A stretch of 64,000 nucleotides of DNA. Origin: an uncultured Poribacteria bacterium (GTDB taxonomy: Bacteria > Poribacteria > WGA-4E > PCPOR2b). The stretch spans positions 3,629,623 to 3,693,622 of the forward strand of contig OY282444.1 in the NCBI GenBank assembly GCA_958296125.1. Reading direction: 5' to 3'. Positions 27,764-37,066 of the stretch are shown piece after piece. A program made the translations under genes and the position numbers. Numbering within the stretch: position 1 is the first letter of the stretch; each line of letters starts with the position of its first letter. The notes beneath the pieces were generated by a model, which worked only from the letters and a program-made list of their open reading frames with translations, searched no databases and was not told the DNA's origin.

Positions 27764-28489
27764 TTAGTGGGCATGGTATTCCTTTAAGCTATACGCTTTT
27801 CGGACGAGATCTGGATCCTTGGCAAACCGTTTTGTTGCATCAATCAGATGATCAATGTGTGTGTGCATGTCCTTCTCGATTTGGGAGATCCGGTCCAGTA
27901 AGTAAGTTTCTTCGCTCTGATAAATCGCTTTTCTGATAATTGAAAGGAGATACATATAGACCGTGTCCGCTTCGCTTCCTTCTATTTCAATGGCAATCTC
28001 AAATCCCTCTTGAAGCGTAATCTGTTCTGAAACAACTTGCCCCTCATATTTGTCTAGGGCATGCGTAATCTGCTGGATAGATACAGGCGGCATCTCTGTG
28101 GCGGGTGTATCAAGTCCAAAACTTCGGGCGCACAGCGACCTTCCAAAATCGACGAGGATGTAGTGTTGCCATTCCTCTGTGCTCATCTGCTCCCAAAACC
28201 GAGCGACCCGCTCATCAACATTCCCCAACAGAAGGGACAGCGTCGCGTATAGTTTTGCATGTCTCAGTTCAATGTCTTGACATGAATCGAATACTTCTGC
28301 TAAAGTCACAGGCTGTTTATCCTTTCTAATGGATTTGGTAGAATATACTAAACATAAGTATAGCAGAATGTTGACGATGAAGCAAATAAAAAGCGCAATT
28401 ACGGTCTGATGCTTGGTCGGTATTACCACCTCTCGAGCACCGTTGGATTTGACAGTCCAACGGGAACGTTGCGAGGCGTAGGCTCTCAC
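27764..28489 (-). CDS. Ferritin-like (diiron-type) protein with N-terminal membrane helix
   Basis: A 241-aa product starting at GTG 28487-28489, which overlaps the upstream gene's TGA (GTGA), a sign of translational coupling. One membrane helix (TVIALFICFIVNILLYLCLVYS) is followed by four helices carrying E/ExxH-type residues: DIELRHAKLY, TEEWQHYILVDF, AIEIEGSEADTVY and IEKDMHTHIDHL, the pattern of rubrerythrin/ferritin-like diiron sites. An alternative GTG at 28307-28309, with AAAGGA upstream, would give a soluble 181-aa form. Function is inferred from the helix pattern only. Confidence 0.6.
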   Translation of the reverse strand: MRAYASQRSRWTVKSNGAREVVIPTKHQTVIALFICFIVNILLYLCLVYSTKSIRKDKQPVTLAEVFDSCQDIELRHAKLYATLSLLLGNVDERVARFWEQMSTEEWQHYILVDFGRSLCARSFGLDTPATEMPPVSIQQITHALDKYEGQVVSEQITLQEGFEIAIEIEGSEADTVYMYLLSIIRKAIYQSEETYLLDRISQIEKDMHTHIDHLIDATKRFAKDPDLVRKAYSLKEYHAH

Positions 28490-29265
28490 CTCAGTGCAGG
28501 CAAATTATCCCAACTGCACTCAAGGCAGAAGTAACTCTCCCCACCGATTCGCTGAACCTCTCCGTCACATTCTGGACATTTTGTTATCATAGCCGGTGAC
28601 TCCTCCCGAATGCGTTGCTGATGAAGGGCTTTACCCTCGATTTCTGCACCGACGTTATTCCGGATAGTGTCAATCACGTTTTGGGGGTGGAGTGCTAACG
28701 GTGGAGGTGTGCTGCCGGCGAGATCAATAAACTCACTATGATAAACGTTGATTTCGTTGGCTGCATTGACCTGACGAAGAAAGATTGTGTACTTGTTTGG
28801 CGCGATTAGGTACCCCTCCGTGTCTAAAAGTTGGGTCCCTGTCCCCACAATGAGGTCGTATCCGCTGAAGTTGATAAGGCGGCGACTATATCGACTGCCC
28901 CTGTTATAAACCTCAAACAGTTCGCGTACCCGTCTAGAAGATAAAAGAAGACAATATTGACGGTGTCGGTAGCGGTTCAAGCGGACTGTTGGCAAAAAGA
29001 TATCGGGTTCAGCAGCACCTCTCAAAAACCTGATAAACATCTTGTAGGCATCGTTGGGGACTTCATTGCGAATTTGCCGCGTTAGATTACGACGTGTGCT
29101 ATCTCTGAGCGCGTGCAGATGGTGAATCTCCCATGAGCGAAGCAGAGCCCCAACCTCAACATCAAGTTCCTGATGCTGCTCCGGTGGTGTAATTCGACAC
29201 AGGTGCATCGTCGCCTGATCTGTTGTTTTGATAGTAAATGGGAGCATGTTCATTGGATCAATCAC
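28486..29265 (-). CDS. Hypothetical protein with C-terminal zinc ribbon
   Basis: A 259-aa protein of no family I recognise. Visible: a basic helical N-terminal half with many arginines, a beta-rich centre (YDLIVGTGTQLLDTEGYLIA), and a C-terminal CPECDGE...CLECS zinc ribbon. It overlaps the downstream ferritin-like gene by four bases, so the two are probably made together. An alternative start lies a few codons inside (MNMLPFTIK). Confidence 0.55.
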   Translation of the reverse strand: MIDPMNMLPFTIKTTDQATMHLCRITPPEQHQELDVEVGALLRSWEIHHLHALRDSTRRNLTRQIRNEVPNDAYKMFIRFLRGAAEPDIFLPTVRLNRYRHRQYCLLLSSRRVRELFEVYNRGSRYSRRLINFSGYDLIVGTGTQLLDTEGYLIAPNKYTIFLRQVNAANEINVYHSEFIDLAGSTPPPLALHPQNVIDTIRNNVGAEIEGKALHQQRIREESPAMITKCPECDGEVQRIGGESYFCLECSWDNLPALR

Positions 29266-29731
29266 TTCAGTATTGAAGCAGTATCTGATAGCAACCTAAA
29301 TTAGTTTACCACAGGGGCTAAAGCATGTCCAGCAAAAAGGGTGGCACTTTAGGGCTATTTAGTTTTCCGATTTTGCCCCCCCCTCAATCTCCCCAACCTC
29401 CCTTATCCCCCCGCGAGCGGATGAAGTAACCCCCCTTAATCCCCCGCAAGCGATACCCCCCTTAATCCCCCCGCAAGCGGGGGGAAGGGGGGGCCTACAT
29501 CGGAGGAGGGGCAGGATGCCCCGCCCCTGGTCTCGCCTGCCTGCCCCGTTCGCGGGGCTCTCGGAATGGAGGCACGCCTGTCCCAATCTTATCGGGGGAT
29601 GGCACGGACCGAGGTATTAAATGACCCTAAATCAGCGGGATTGTTGTGGATGGTAATTCCGATCTGTGCTATAATGATTTTATCATTAAAATTATAGCGG
29701 ATATACAGCACAAAGTGATAGGGGAAATCAG
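29266..29731. repeat. Intergenic region with short tandem and interspersed repeats
   Basis: From about 29400 to 29490 three to four imperfect copies of a C-rich unit (CCCCCCTTAATCCCCC with CGCAAGCG) are arranged in tandem; the last has a self-complementary CCCCCCGCAAGCGGGGGG. Flanking it are interspersed short elements shared with other intergenic regions: GGGCTATTTAGTTTTC (29349), CCTGGTCTCGCCTG (29527) and ATTAAATGACCCTAAA (29617). No gene is seen. Confidence 0.6.
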
Positions 29732-31057
29732 ATGCTAAAAAGTTGTGACACAATGGTTGCCCTCCCGAGCGCAACCAAAGAGAACCAAACAATCTTTGCC
29801 AAAAATAGTGACCGCCCGGCGACCGAATGTCAACCACTCGTTCAACGCGCAAGAGAGACCCATCCCACTGGCGCGATTACGAAATGCCAATTTGTCGAGC
29901 TCCCTGAATTGACCACAACCTATCGTCATATTGGCTCGCAGCCGTATTGGTGTTGGGGATACGAACATGGATTTAACGAACATCAGGTCGTGATCGGAAA
30001 CGAGGGATTAGGTTCCAAATATGAATTTGATTCTCCGAAGCTCATTGGTATGGAACTGATACGGCTCGGTTTGGAACGTGCAGAAACCGCCTCCGAAGCG
30101 GTTAGTGTCATGACGGAGTTGATTACAAAATATGGTCAGGGGAAATTCAGCAATGATCAAGGAGTTCGCACCTACGACAACGGCTACATCATCGCCGATC
30201 CGAAGGAGGCGTATATCCTCCAGACCGCAGGGCACGAATGGGCGGTTAAACGGGTTCAGGGGGCGGTGGGAATCAGCAACGTCTATTCTATTGAGGAGGA
30301 CTGGGATCTCCTATCGTCCAACAGTGTGGACGGAGCAGTTGCACAAGGTTGGTGGACAGATACTTCGGCACGATTTAATTTTTCGGAAGCATACAGCCGC
30401 GAGGCGGATCGATCGGTAGGGAGTGGTGCCATGCGTCGCGGGCGTTCCTGCGCGGTGCTTAGCAAATACACCGGCAGCATTGACGTGCAAACTATGGGGG
30501 CGTTGTTGAGCGACCACTCCGATGGGAGTAGGCCCGATGAACCTTTTCAAACGGAAATTTCGAGCGGAACCTCCATCTGCGTTCATCACGATGATAAGGG
30601 AGAGGGGGGCAACACCGCTGCGAGTCTGGTGGCACATCTCTGCGATGATGGCTCGCGGTTGCCTGTCTACTGGTGCAGCTTCTATTCACCCTGTTTAGGT
30701 GTTTTCCTACCGATGTTTATTGAAGGGGAACTGCCGCAAGTCTTGGCACTTGGCGATGAGACCCTTTCAGCTGACAGCCCGTGGTGGCTCTTCCGCCAAT
30801 TGAGTCTCAAACTGCGTTTAGAAGAAGCGGAACTGATTCCAGATGTTCAGGCAAAATGGAGAGAGCTCCAAACCCAACTTTTCACGACCGCTTATGAGAT
30901 AGCCAAAGAGGGTAAATTCCTCATTGAGCGGGGATGCGAAACTACCGCCAATCAGCTCCTGACGCGATATATGGCGGAGAATGTAGAGATGATGTTAACA
31001 ACGGTTCGGGGGATGTTATCAGGAGTTGAGCAATCGATCGAAATGGCTGCGGATTGA
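29732..31057 (+). CDS. Peptidase family C69 (secernin/dipeptidase-like Ntn hydrolase)
   Basis: A 441-aa protein. The N-terminal MLKSCDTMVAL provides the cysteine nucleophile expected after self-processing in family C69 N-terminal nucleophile hydrolases. NQTIFAKNSDRPATECQ and the later GNEGLGSKYEF and YGQGKFSNDQGVRTYDNGYIIADP match secernin-type proteins. AGGGGAAA precedes the ATG. It lies 30 bases upstream of a PhyH gene on the same strand. Substrates are unknown. Confidence 0.82.
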   Translation: MLKSCDTMVALPSATKENQTIFAKNSDRPATECQPLVQRARETHPTGAITKCQFVELPELTTTYRHIGSQPYWCWGYEHGFNEHQVVIGNEGLGSKYEFDSPKLIGMELIRLGLERAETASEAVSVMTELITKYGQGKFSNDQGVRTYDNGYIIADPKEAYILQTAGHEWAVKRVQGAVGISNVYSIEEDWDLLSSNSVDGAVAQGWWTDTSARFNFSEAYSREADRSVGSGAMRRGRSCAVLSKYTGSIDVQTMGALLSDHSDGSRPDEPFQTEISSGTSICVHHDDKGEGGNTAASLVAHLCDDGSRLPVYWCSFYSPCLGVFLPMFIEGELPQVLALGDETLSADSPWWLFRQLSLKLRLEEAELIPDVQAKWRELQTQLFTTAYEIAKEGKFLIERGCETTANQLLTRYMAENVEMMLTTVRGMLSGVEQSIEMAAD

Positions 31058-31087
31058 AATAGCCCGCCCCTGAAAGGAAGATAGGAT

Positions 31088-31831
31088 ATGGCAGATCGTT
31101 CAATTATCCCACAACATTTGAATCCTGAGCTCAGTCCTGAGTTGGCGCAGGAGGTCGCTTTTTTCCTGAAATGGGGCTATCTCGTTGTGGAGGAAGCGAT
31201 AAGCCAAGAGCAGGTGCAGGCACTACGCGAGGCGTTGGATGAAGCCTTTAACAGGAAAGGGGAGCAGTTCACCCACCAACTCTTGGAGGAAGATGATTGC
31301 TTTACATTTCTCTTAGATAACCCGCCGGTGCTCACACGCATGAAAGCCATTCTCGGCAATTGCGTTCAACTCCATAGCGCGACCGCCCGCGTGACGCAGC
31401 CGGGGGAGCCGGATCAGAACTGGCACCGTGATGGACCCTGGCCCATGGCACCAGAAAACACGCCTTATGGCAGTATCCCCGGTCAGATTAACTGCGGTTA
31501 TTTCCTCGACGAATTGACGATGGAGAATGGTCCGATTGCGATTCTGCCCGGCAGCCAACGGGTCCCCTTCCGTCCGCCTGAAGGATATCCACATTTTCCC
31601 GACGAAAAATTTGTCCTTGCCACACCGGGTCAGGCGGTCATGTTCGACGGATGGATTTATCATCGCGGTGTCGCCAACAATTCTGACCAGCGGCGACGGG
31701 TTTGCCTGATGTGCTACCAAAATGCGTGGATGAAATCCCGCGAGCCCTTCAATGGTCCCCGTGTCACAAAGCTACTCGAAAATGGCACGCCAGAGCAACA
31801 GCTTCTCCTTGGCGGCATACCGCGTTGGTAG
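31088..31831 (+). CDS. Phytanoyl-CoA dioxygenase (PhyH) family protein
   Basis: A 247-aa Fe(II)/2-oxoglutarate oxygenase. The iron triad is visible: H113 and D115 in NWHRDGPW and distal H192 in IYHRGVANN, with arginines at 202-204 (QRRR) for 2-oxoglutarate. AAGGAAG precedes the start. It is one of three PhyH proteins in the window. The family hydroxylates varied small molecules, so no substrate is assigned. Confidence 0.9.
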   Translation: MADRSIIPQHLNPELSPELAQEVAFFLKWGYLVVEEAISQEQVQALREALDEAFNRKGEQFTHQLLEEDDCFTFLLDNPPVLTRMKAILGNCVQLHSATARVTQPGEPDQNWHRDGPWPMAPENTPYGSIPGQINCGYFLDELTMENGPIAILPGSQRVPFRPPEGYPHFPDEKFVLATPGQAVMFDGWIYHRGVANNSDQRRRVCLMCYQNAWMKSREPFNGPRVTKLLENGTPEQQLLLGGIPRW

Positions 31832-31918
31832 GGACTTATGTGCACTGTTCCATAAGGCGAAAAGCCGAAATACATCAGAAAAGGTAACATTTTACACGCG
31901 AAAATGCCAAAGTTGTTT

Positions 31919-32026
31919 CCATTTCAGACTTGAGAGTCCTACCATAGTTAGATTGTAGGGGCAAGCCTTGTGCTTGCCCTTTTTTTATAGTTTCTATCTC
32001 ATAGTAGAGCTGCTTGCCACAGTCAG
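31919..32026 (-). repeat. Two decayed CRISPR repeats beyond the trailer end
   Basis: At 31990-32026 an ungapped 37-base stretch matches the array repeat at about 25 positions (it begins GTTTCTATCTCAT and ends CAG). At about 31919-31950 a second, shortened match reads TTTCA...TTGAGAGTC...CATAG. The spacings of 71 and 83 bases to the next repeat approximate array units (about 74). They extend the array past its last recognisable repeat. Confidence 0.55.
31958..31986 (+). terminator. Rho-independent terminator-like hairpin after the PhyH gene
   Basis: GGGGCAAGC and GCTTGCCC form a stem around CTTGT and are followed by seven T residues. It would end plus-strand transcription from 29732-31831 before the array. 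It sits between the two decayed repeats. Confidence 0.7.
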
Positions 32027-32072
32027 ATCCCTCTACCCTTCCATCCCTTCACGCTTCCATCCTAAGTGTTTC

Positions 32073-34719
32073 ATTTCAATCTCATTATTGAGAGTCTTGT
32101 CATTGATAGTGAACCGGCGTGCTTCTTCGGCTGCGACTGCCATGGGTTTCAATCTCATTATTGAGAGTCTTGTCATTGATAGGCTTTGCCCCTGATTGGC
32201 TGCATGGTATTGCCCATAGTTTCAATCTCATTATTGAGAGTCTTGTCATTGATAGGCGGTGCGATCAAGGTCAACCGGCGGCGTAAACATGTTTCAATCT
32301 CATTATTGAGAGTCTTGTCATTGATAGAACCCGAAATTCTCAACGATAGAATCGCGACAAGCTGGTTTCAATCTCATTATTGAGAGTCTTGTCATTGATA
32401 GACAAACGGTACCGAATGCCTTGCCCTTGCCCTTGATACTCTCGTTTCAATCTCACTATTGAGAGTCTTGTCATTGATAGATACGTATCCCCTGTGATAG
32501 GAATCCGCATGGCTACGTTTCAATCTCATTATTGAGAGTCTTGTCATTGATAGGAAAGCAAACCCTCCTCGCACCATCCGCATTGACTATTTGTTTCAAT
32601 CTCACTATTGAGAGTCTTGTCATTGATAGAAAACACCTGGCAAGAGTGCGAATGGGGTTTTGTCAAGTTTCAATCTCACTATTGAGAGTCTTGTCATTGA
32701 TAGGTATCACCAGTGGAGGCATCAGGAGTAGGCTCCTCTACGTTTCAATCTCACTATTGAGAGTCTTGTCATTGATAGAAGGTTGATGAAGTGAAGAGAA
32801 TCGAATCTAAAAAGTTTCAATCTCACTATTGAGAGTCTTGTCATTGATAGGGAGACAACAGATGAATGAGACAGTGTTTTTCGCTATGTTTCAATCTCAC
32901 TATTGAGAGTCTTGTCATTGATAGTCAACGGCTGGTTGGGCGGTCATGTCAGTCGCCAGATGTTTCAATCTCACTATTGAGAGTCTTGTCATTGATAGGA
33001 CCATATACCAGGTCTGACAAACTCATCGCCGGGTGTAGTTTCAATCTCACTATTGAGAGTCTTGTCATTGATAGCGCTTCGCCGTCCAGCGCTTGATCGG
33101 GGAGGGCATGGTTTCAATCTCACTATTGAGAGTCTTGTCATTGATAGATATTACAATCACCCCCGACGATGCGGCGAACACCATGTTTCAATCTCACTAT
33201 TGAGAGTCTTGTCATTGATAGGTTAATCTTGGGGAGGCAGGCTGATGGCGTTTGAAAGTTTCAATCTCACTATTGAGAGTCTTGTCATTGATAGCGGTTC
33301 GGGTAAGTGAAGCTCTAGAAGATATCATAACTGTTTCAATCTCACTATTGAGAGTCTTGTCATTGATAGTACACACTGAGCATAGCGTTGGTTCGCTTCC
33401 CGTATAGAGTTTCAATCTCACTATTGAGAGTCTTGTCATTGATAGGACTCGACACAAGCCGTGACGGTATGGATATCCACTAAAGTTTCAATCTCACTAT
33501 TGAGAGTCTTGTCATTGATAGTTTGAAGATGCGAACGCCGCAACGATCGTGATTAGCCTAACCGTTTCAATCTCACTATTGAGAGTCTTGTCATTGATAG
33601 AGCGGTTCAAGCGGTTCAAGCGGTTCAAGGAACCGAAGTTTCAATCTCACTATTGAGAGTCTTGTCATTGATAGTCCCATACCCGTTATACACCGAGCCC
33701 CCATGCTCCATCAGTTTCAATCTCACTATTGAGAGTCTTGTCATTGATAGCCAGAGCCATACGAAGATCCCGACTTGGAAGTTAATTTGTTTCAATCTCA
33801 CTATTGAGAGTCTTGTCATTGATAGCAAACGAGATGAATTCTTTGCAGTCAAAAAGGAATGTTTCAATCTCACTATTGAGAGTCTTGTCATTGATAGATC
33901 TGACGAGACCAAAATCGATAGTTGCGAAGTGTATTAGGGTTTCAATCTCACTATTGAGAGTCTTGTCATTGATAGTCAAAAGAAAGCAAATACCCGCATG
34001 GTCGACAGTTGATAATGATCGTTTCAATCTCACTATTGAGAGTCTTGTCATTGATAGTTGTTCAAACGGGTTAGGGCTGCTTTGGCTCATGTCAGGTTTC
34101 AATCTCACTATTGAGAGTCTTGTCATTGATAGGACGCAAGGAGGGAAGGAACGCTTAGGCTGTAAAATGTTTCAATCTCACTATTGAGAGTCTTGTCATT
34201 GATAGGATGAATCCGTAAAGTGAACAATACACGACAACGCTGTTTCAATCTCACTATTGAGAGTCTTGTCATTGATAGGGCGACTGTCGGGACGATTGCC
34301 CTTGCGATATGATTGTTTCAATCTCACTATTGAGAGTCTTGTCATTGATAGTCACTACGATCCGTATTACCGCTCCCCAGACCATCAAGGTTTCAATCTC
34401 ACTATTGAGAGTCTTGTCATTGATAGGCTTGCCAAGCCGTCTGGATCGTTTGATTCTCTCTTGTTTCAATCTCACTATTGAGAGCCTTGTCATTGATAGG
34501 GGGGGGTGGACCGTGCCACGCCGCAAAGCGTAAAGGTTTCAATCTCACTATTGAGAGCCTTGTCATTGATAGTTAGATGGCACCGGCACCAACCGGGTCA
34601 GGGGTGGAGTTTCAATCTCACTATTGAGAGCCTTGTCATTGATAGTCGCAATTTTGCGAGCCCAAACTGTATCTGCTATCACGTTTCAATCTCACTATTG
34701 AGAGCCTTGTCATTGATAG
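32073..34719 (-). CRISPR. CRISPR array, 36 repeats of 37 bases and 35 spacers
   Basis: Repeats start every 72-82 bases from 32073 to 34683, with spacers of 35-45 bases. In the transcribed (minus) sense each repeat starts CTATCAATGACAAGACTCTC and ends AGTGAGATTGAAAC: a TCTCA/TGAGA stem with an ATAG loop, then the 8-base handle ATTGAAAC usual for Cas6-cut crRNA. The leader lies at 34720-34939 next to cas2. Variants are ordered: the four leader-proximal repeats carry GGCTCTC instead of GACTCTC; six trailer-end repeats (32073, 32146, 32219, 32291, 32365, 32517) have an ATAA loop; the last repeat (32073) ends ATTGAAAT. One spacer (33601-33637) is a tandem of AGCGGTTCA. Confidence 0.98.
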
Positions 34720-34939
34720 TGCCTATCATTTCGGATCTGTATTGGTAAGGGTTTGCCCGCCCTACTTCTGTCAGGTCCCTTTTCGTTGTTGCGTTGACAT
34801 TCTATTTGCCACAGTTTCCTGAACCTACTCATTATTAACCCTTGACTGTGACTAGCTTTGCGAAATTACTGTCAGGGTAGCAGGTTTTTGCTAGCCCTGC
34901 GCCTCACAGATTTCAACTTTGCAATTGCGTATCTAATTA
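34720..34939 (-). promoter_or_regulatory. CRISPR leader region
   Basis: About 220 bases between the leader-proximal repeat and the cas2 stop codon. Its position, the handle orientation of the repeats and trailer degeneration at the other end all place the leader here. It should carry the array promoter and the integration signals used by Cas1-Cas2. I could not fix the promoter with confidence. Confidence 0.65.
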
Positions 34940-35212
34940 TTACACAATGTATGACTTCCTGTCAACCTCTTTTTCGACACCAATCCGTTCAACTCCCTTC
35001 TCACAGGAACGGCATAGGTGGTAGAAGGTGACAGAATCCTCCTGTAGGTTAATCGCCTCCATAAGCCGATGCTGCAAACGAAGGTAGGCACGTCGATCGG
35101 TGCTGCACTCAAAGAGACTGTATTGGATGCGTGTACCGAAATCCAGCAAAATTTTGGCAACTGCGTTTCGCCGCCGGTCATTGGTAATATCATAAGCAAC
35201 AGCGTAAAACAT
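34940..35212 (-). CDS. cas2: CRISPR-associated endonuclease Cas2
   Basis: A 90-aa ferredoxin-fold protein that pairs with Cas1 in spacer acquisition. The ATG at 35210-35212 is nine bases from GAGGAGG; the GTG six bases earlier is too close. It starts MFYAVAYDITNDRRRNAVAK with the family Asp (D9) and continues RIQYSLFECSTD. It is the last cas gene and lies next to the leader. Confidence 0.93.
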   Translation of the reverse strand: MFYAVAYDITNDRRRNAVAKILLDFGTRIQYSLFECSTDRRAYLRLQHRLMEAINLQEDSVTFYHLCRSCEKGVERIGVEKEVDRKSYIV

Positions 35213-35315
35213 TATCACAGACCTCCTCTATAACATGCCATGATTACTCACAAAAGAACCCGAAATCCGAAGCGAAAAACTTCTTCCAACCTTCCATGTT
35301 TCCCTCTCTGTGGAC

Positions 35316-36953
35316 TCATCGAACTGTCAGCGGTGTATAGGTCTCAATCTCTCCCATAAGACACTTGGCGAGCAGTCGCACTTGTAATTCAAGCGCGCGG
35401 CGAAAGCTAATTTTGTACTTGAAAACGGGATGTGTAATCGTCTCATTTTTGCGCCTCTCATAGGCAGCGTAAAACTTCTTGCGAGCCGGGTCTTTAAGAA
35501 ACCAACCGCCGTGAGATTGGGTGAAGTCGTTTGGCGTAATTTGCCTATTATTGATGAGCGTTACCACCACCGAATCGGCAATAATCGGGCGAAATTCTTC
35601 CATCAGATCCAGCGCGAGACAGGGGCGTCCGTAAGTCTGTTGGTGGAAGAAGCCGACATAGGGGTCAAGTCCGACGGTTTGGATTGCGGAGATAACATCT
35701 GCGGTCAGTAGGGAGTAGGCAAAACTGAGCAGCGCGTTGGTCGAATCTTTGGGAGGACGTCGAGTGCGATGTTCAAAACTGAACCCCATCTCCGTGTTCA
35801 GTATTGATGAGAAAGATCGAAAATAGTCCGCCGATGCATTTCCCTCAAACCCAAGTAATTCGGAGAGATTTTCCGCTTTAGGGAGGCGTCCTCGCATTTT
35901 CCGCATGCCTTCTATACTTGATTCGATAGTGGCTTCTTCGGCATCTGTTTCGGGCTTACCTCGCCATTTCCGGCGTTGGAGCATCATCCGCATGTTACTA
36001 ATTTTGCCATGTACAAACGTCTTCGCAAGCGCGAGGCACTTCTCCTGGTCATCTGCGACCCGATGTTGAGCGACGCGTAGGAGCGAATTTCGAGAGATTT
36101 GTGGCATCAGTACACCCTGATAGCGTCCGTATGCGGAGAGGTAAACGATGGGAATCCCTTCGTTGAGCAAGGTCTGCATCACTGGGGTTGTCACACTGAT
36201 GTTTCCACAAAGCACAACCTGCCCCAGGTGGATGAGTGGGATGTCACGGATGGTTTCCCCCTCTTTGACCACGAGCAGGCGTGCCCCAGTCTTTTTGAGG
36301 ATGCAGCCCTGTTCGTCGACATACAACACGTTATCAATACCGAGGGCGGGCTTGATCCGTTTGGGCCGGTCGTCCAGTTCGTTGAGGTAAGCGACCTCGT
36401 CCGGCAGGCAGATCCCCCGGACGCTACACCCGTTGCATCGGTTATCGTGGACCGGTTCGGGAATCTTTCTGGTCTGCAACAGCGATTCCGCGTCCGAGAC
36501 AAAGTCACGGCTGATCTGCCGCAGTTCCGCATCAAATACTACCTTGCGGCGGCGTTTAGAACCGATATAGTAGATATAGCCGTGAGGGACCACCGTGCCA
36601 GTGCTCTCTTCGATCAACATCCCTTGTAGACAGAGTTGGACCTGATCGTTGAGCCAGTTGCCCGTGCCGGCTTTCTTATATTCGACAGGGCACGATACCC
36701 CCTTCTTCTCTTCAATCAGATCGAGATAACCGGAGACACCCAGCGTGTCAGAGGCGAGATATTGACGACGAGAGACTTTCACCCCCCGCTCATTACGGTT
36801 TTTCATCTCCGTATCAACGCGGGCATGTTTGATTTTCCCTTCCTCAACATGCTCGTTAATCACTTGGTGCCCCTCAACGGATTCGTAGTAGAATCGGCGT
36901 GGACAGAAAACGTAAGTGTTTATCTGCGAAAGCGGTATGTAAGTTTCGGACAT
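35316..36953 (-). CDS. cas4-cas1: Cas4-Cas1 fusion protein
   Basis: A 545-aa fusion of two adaptation proteins. The Cas4 half (1 to about 195) has C17 in YVFCPRRFYYE, the RecB-type nuclease residues D78 (GYLDLIE) and E91-x-K93 (PVEYKKA), and C173, C176 and C182 to complete the iron-sulfur site. The Cas1 half (about 200-545) has the metal ligands E370 (GFEGNASADYF), H437 (FFHQQTYGRP) and the acidic LDLMEEFRP. Cas4 selects and trims PAM-containing prespacers, and Cas1-Cas2 integrates them. Fusions of this kind are known in several type I systems. Confidence 0.96.
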   Translation of the reverse strand: MSETYIPLSQINTYVFCPRRFYYESVEGHQVINEHVEEGKIKHARVDTEMKNRNERGVKVSRRQYLASDTLGVSGYLDLIEEKKGVSCPVEYKKAGTGNWLNDQVQLCLQGMLIEESTGTVVPHGYIYYIGSKRRRKVVFDAELRQISRDFVSDAESLLQTRKIPEPVHDNRCNGCSVRGICLPDEVAYLNELDDRPKRIKPALGIDNVLYVDEQGCILKKTGARLLVVKEGETIRDIPLIHLGQVVLCGNISVTTPVMQTLLNEGIPIVYLSAYGRYQGVLMPQISRNSLLRVAQHRVADDQEKCLALAKTFVHGKISNMRMMLQRRKWRGKPETDAEEATIESSIEGMRKMRGRLPKAENLSELLGFEGNASADYFRSFSSILNTEMGFSFEHRTRRPPKDSTNALLSFAYSLLTADVISAIQTVGLDPYVGFFHQQTYGRPCLALDLMEEFRPIIADSVVVTLINNRQITPNDFTQSHGGWFLKDPARKKFYAAYERRKNETITHPVFKYKISFRRALELQVRLLAKCLMGEIETYTPLTVR

Positions 36954-37066
36954 GGTTTAATACTCCTCCTTCAATCAAGGGTGGGGCAGGCAGATTGGAT
37001 GGGTCACTCCTAACCTTCCACTCCAATTCTGCTTGTGCAGAGGCAAGCTGAGGCTTGCCATCTTTC

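Noticed and set aside
32073-34748. Several open frames on both strands inside the CRISPR array
   Set aside because: They are translations of the repeats (recurring SLLRVLSLI and NLTIESLVID segments) and not genes.
34933-35199. An 88-codon frame overlapping cas2
   Set aside because: The other frame (34940-35212) has the Cas2 N-terminus and a strong ribosome site; this one does not.
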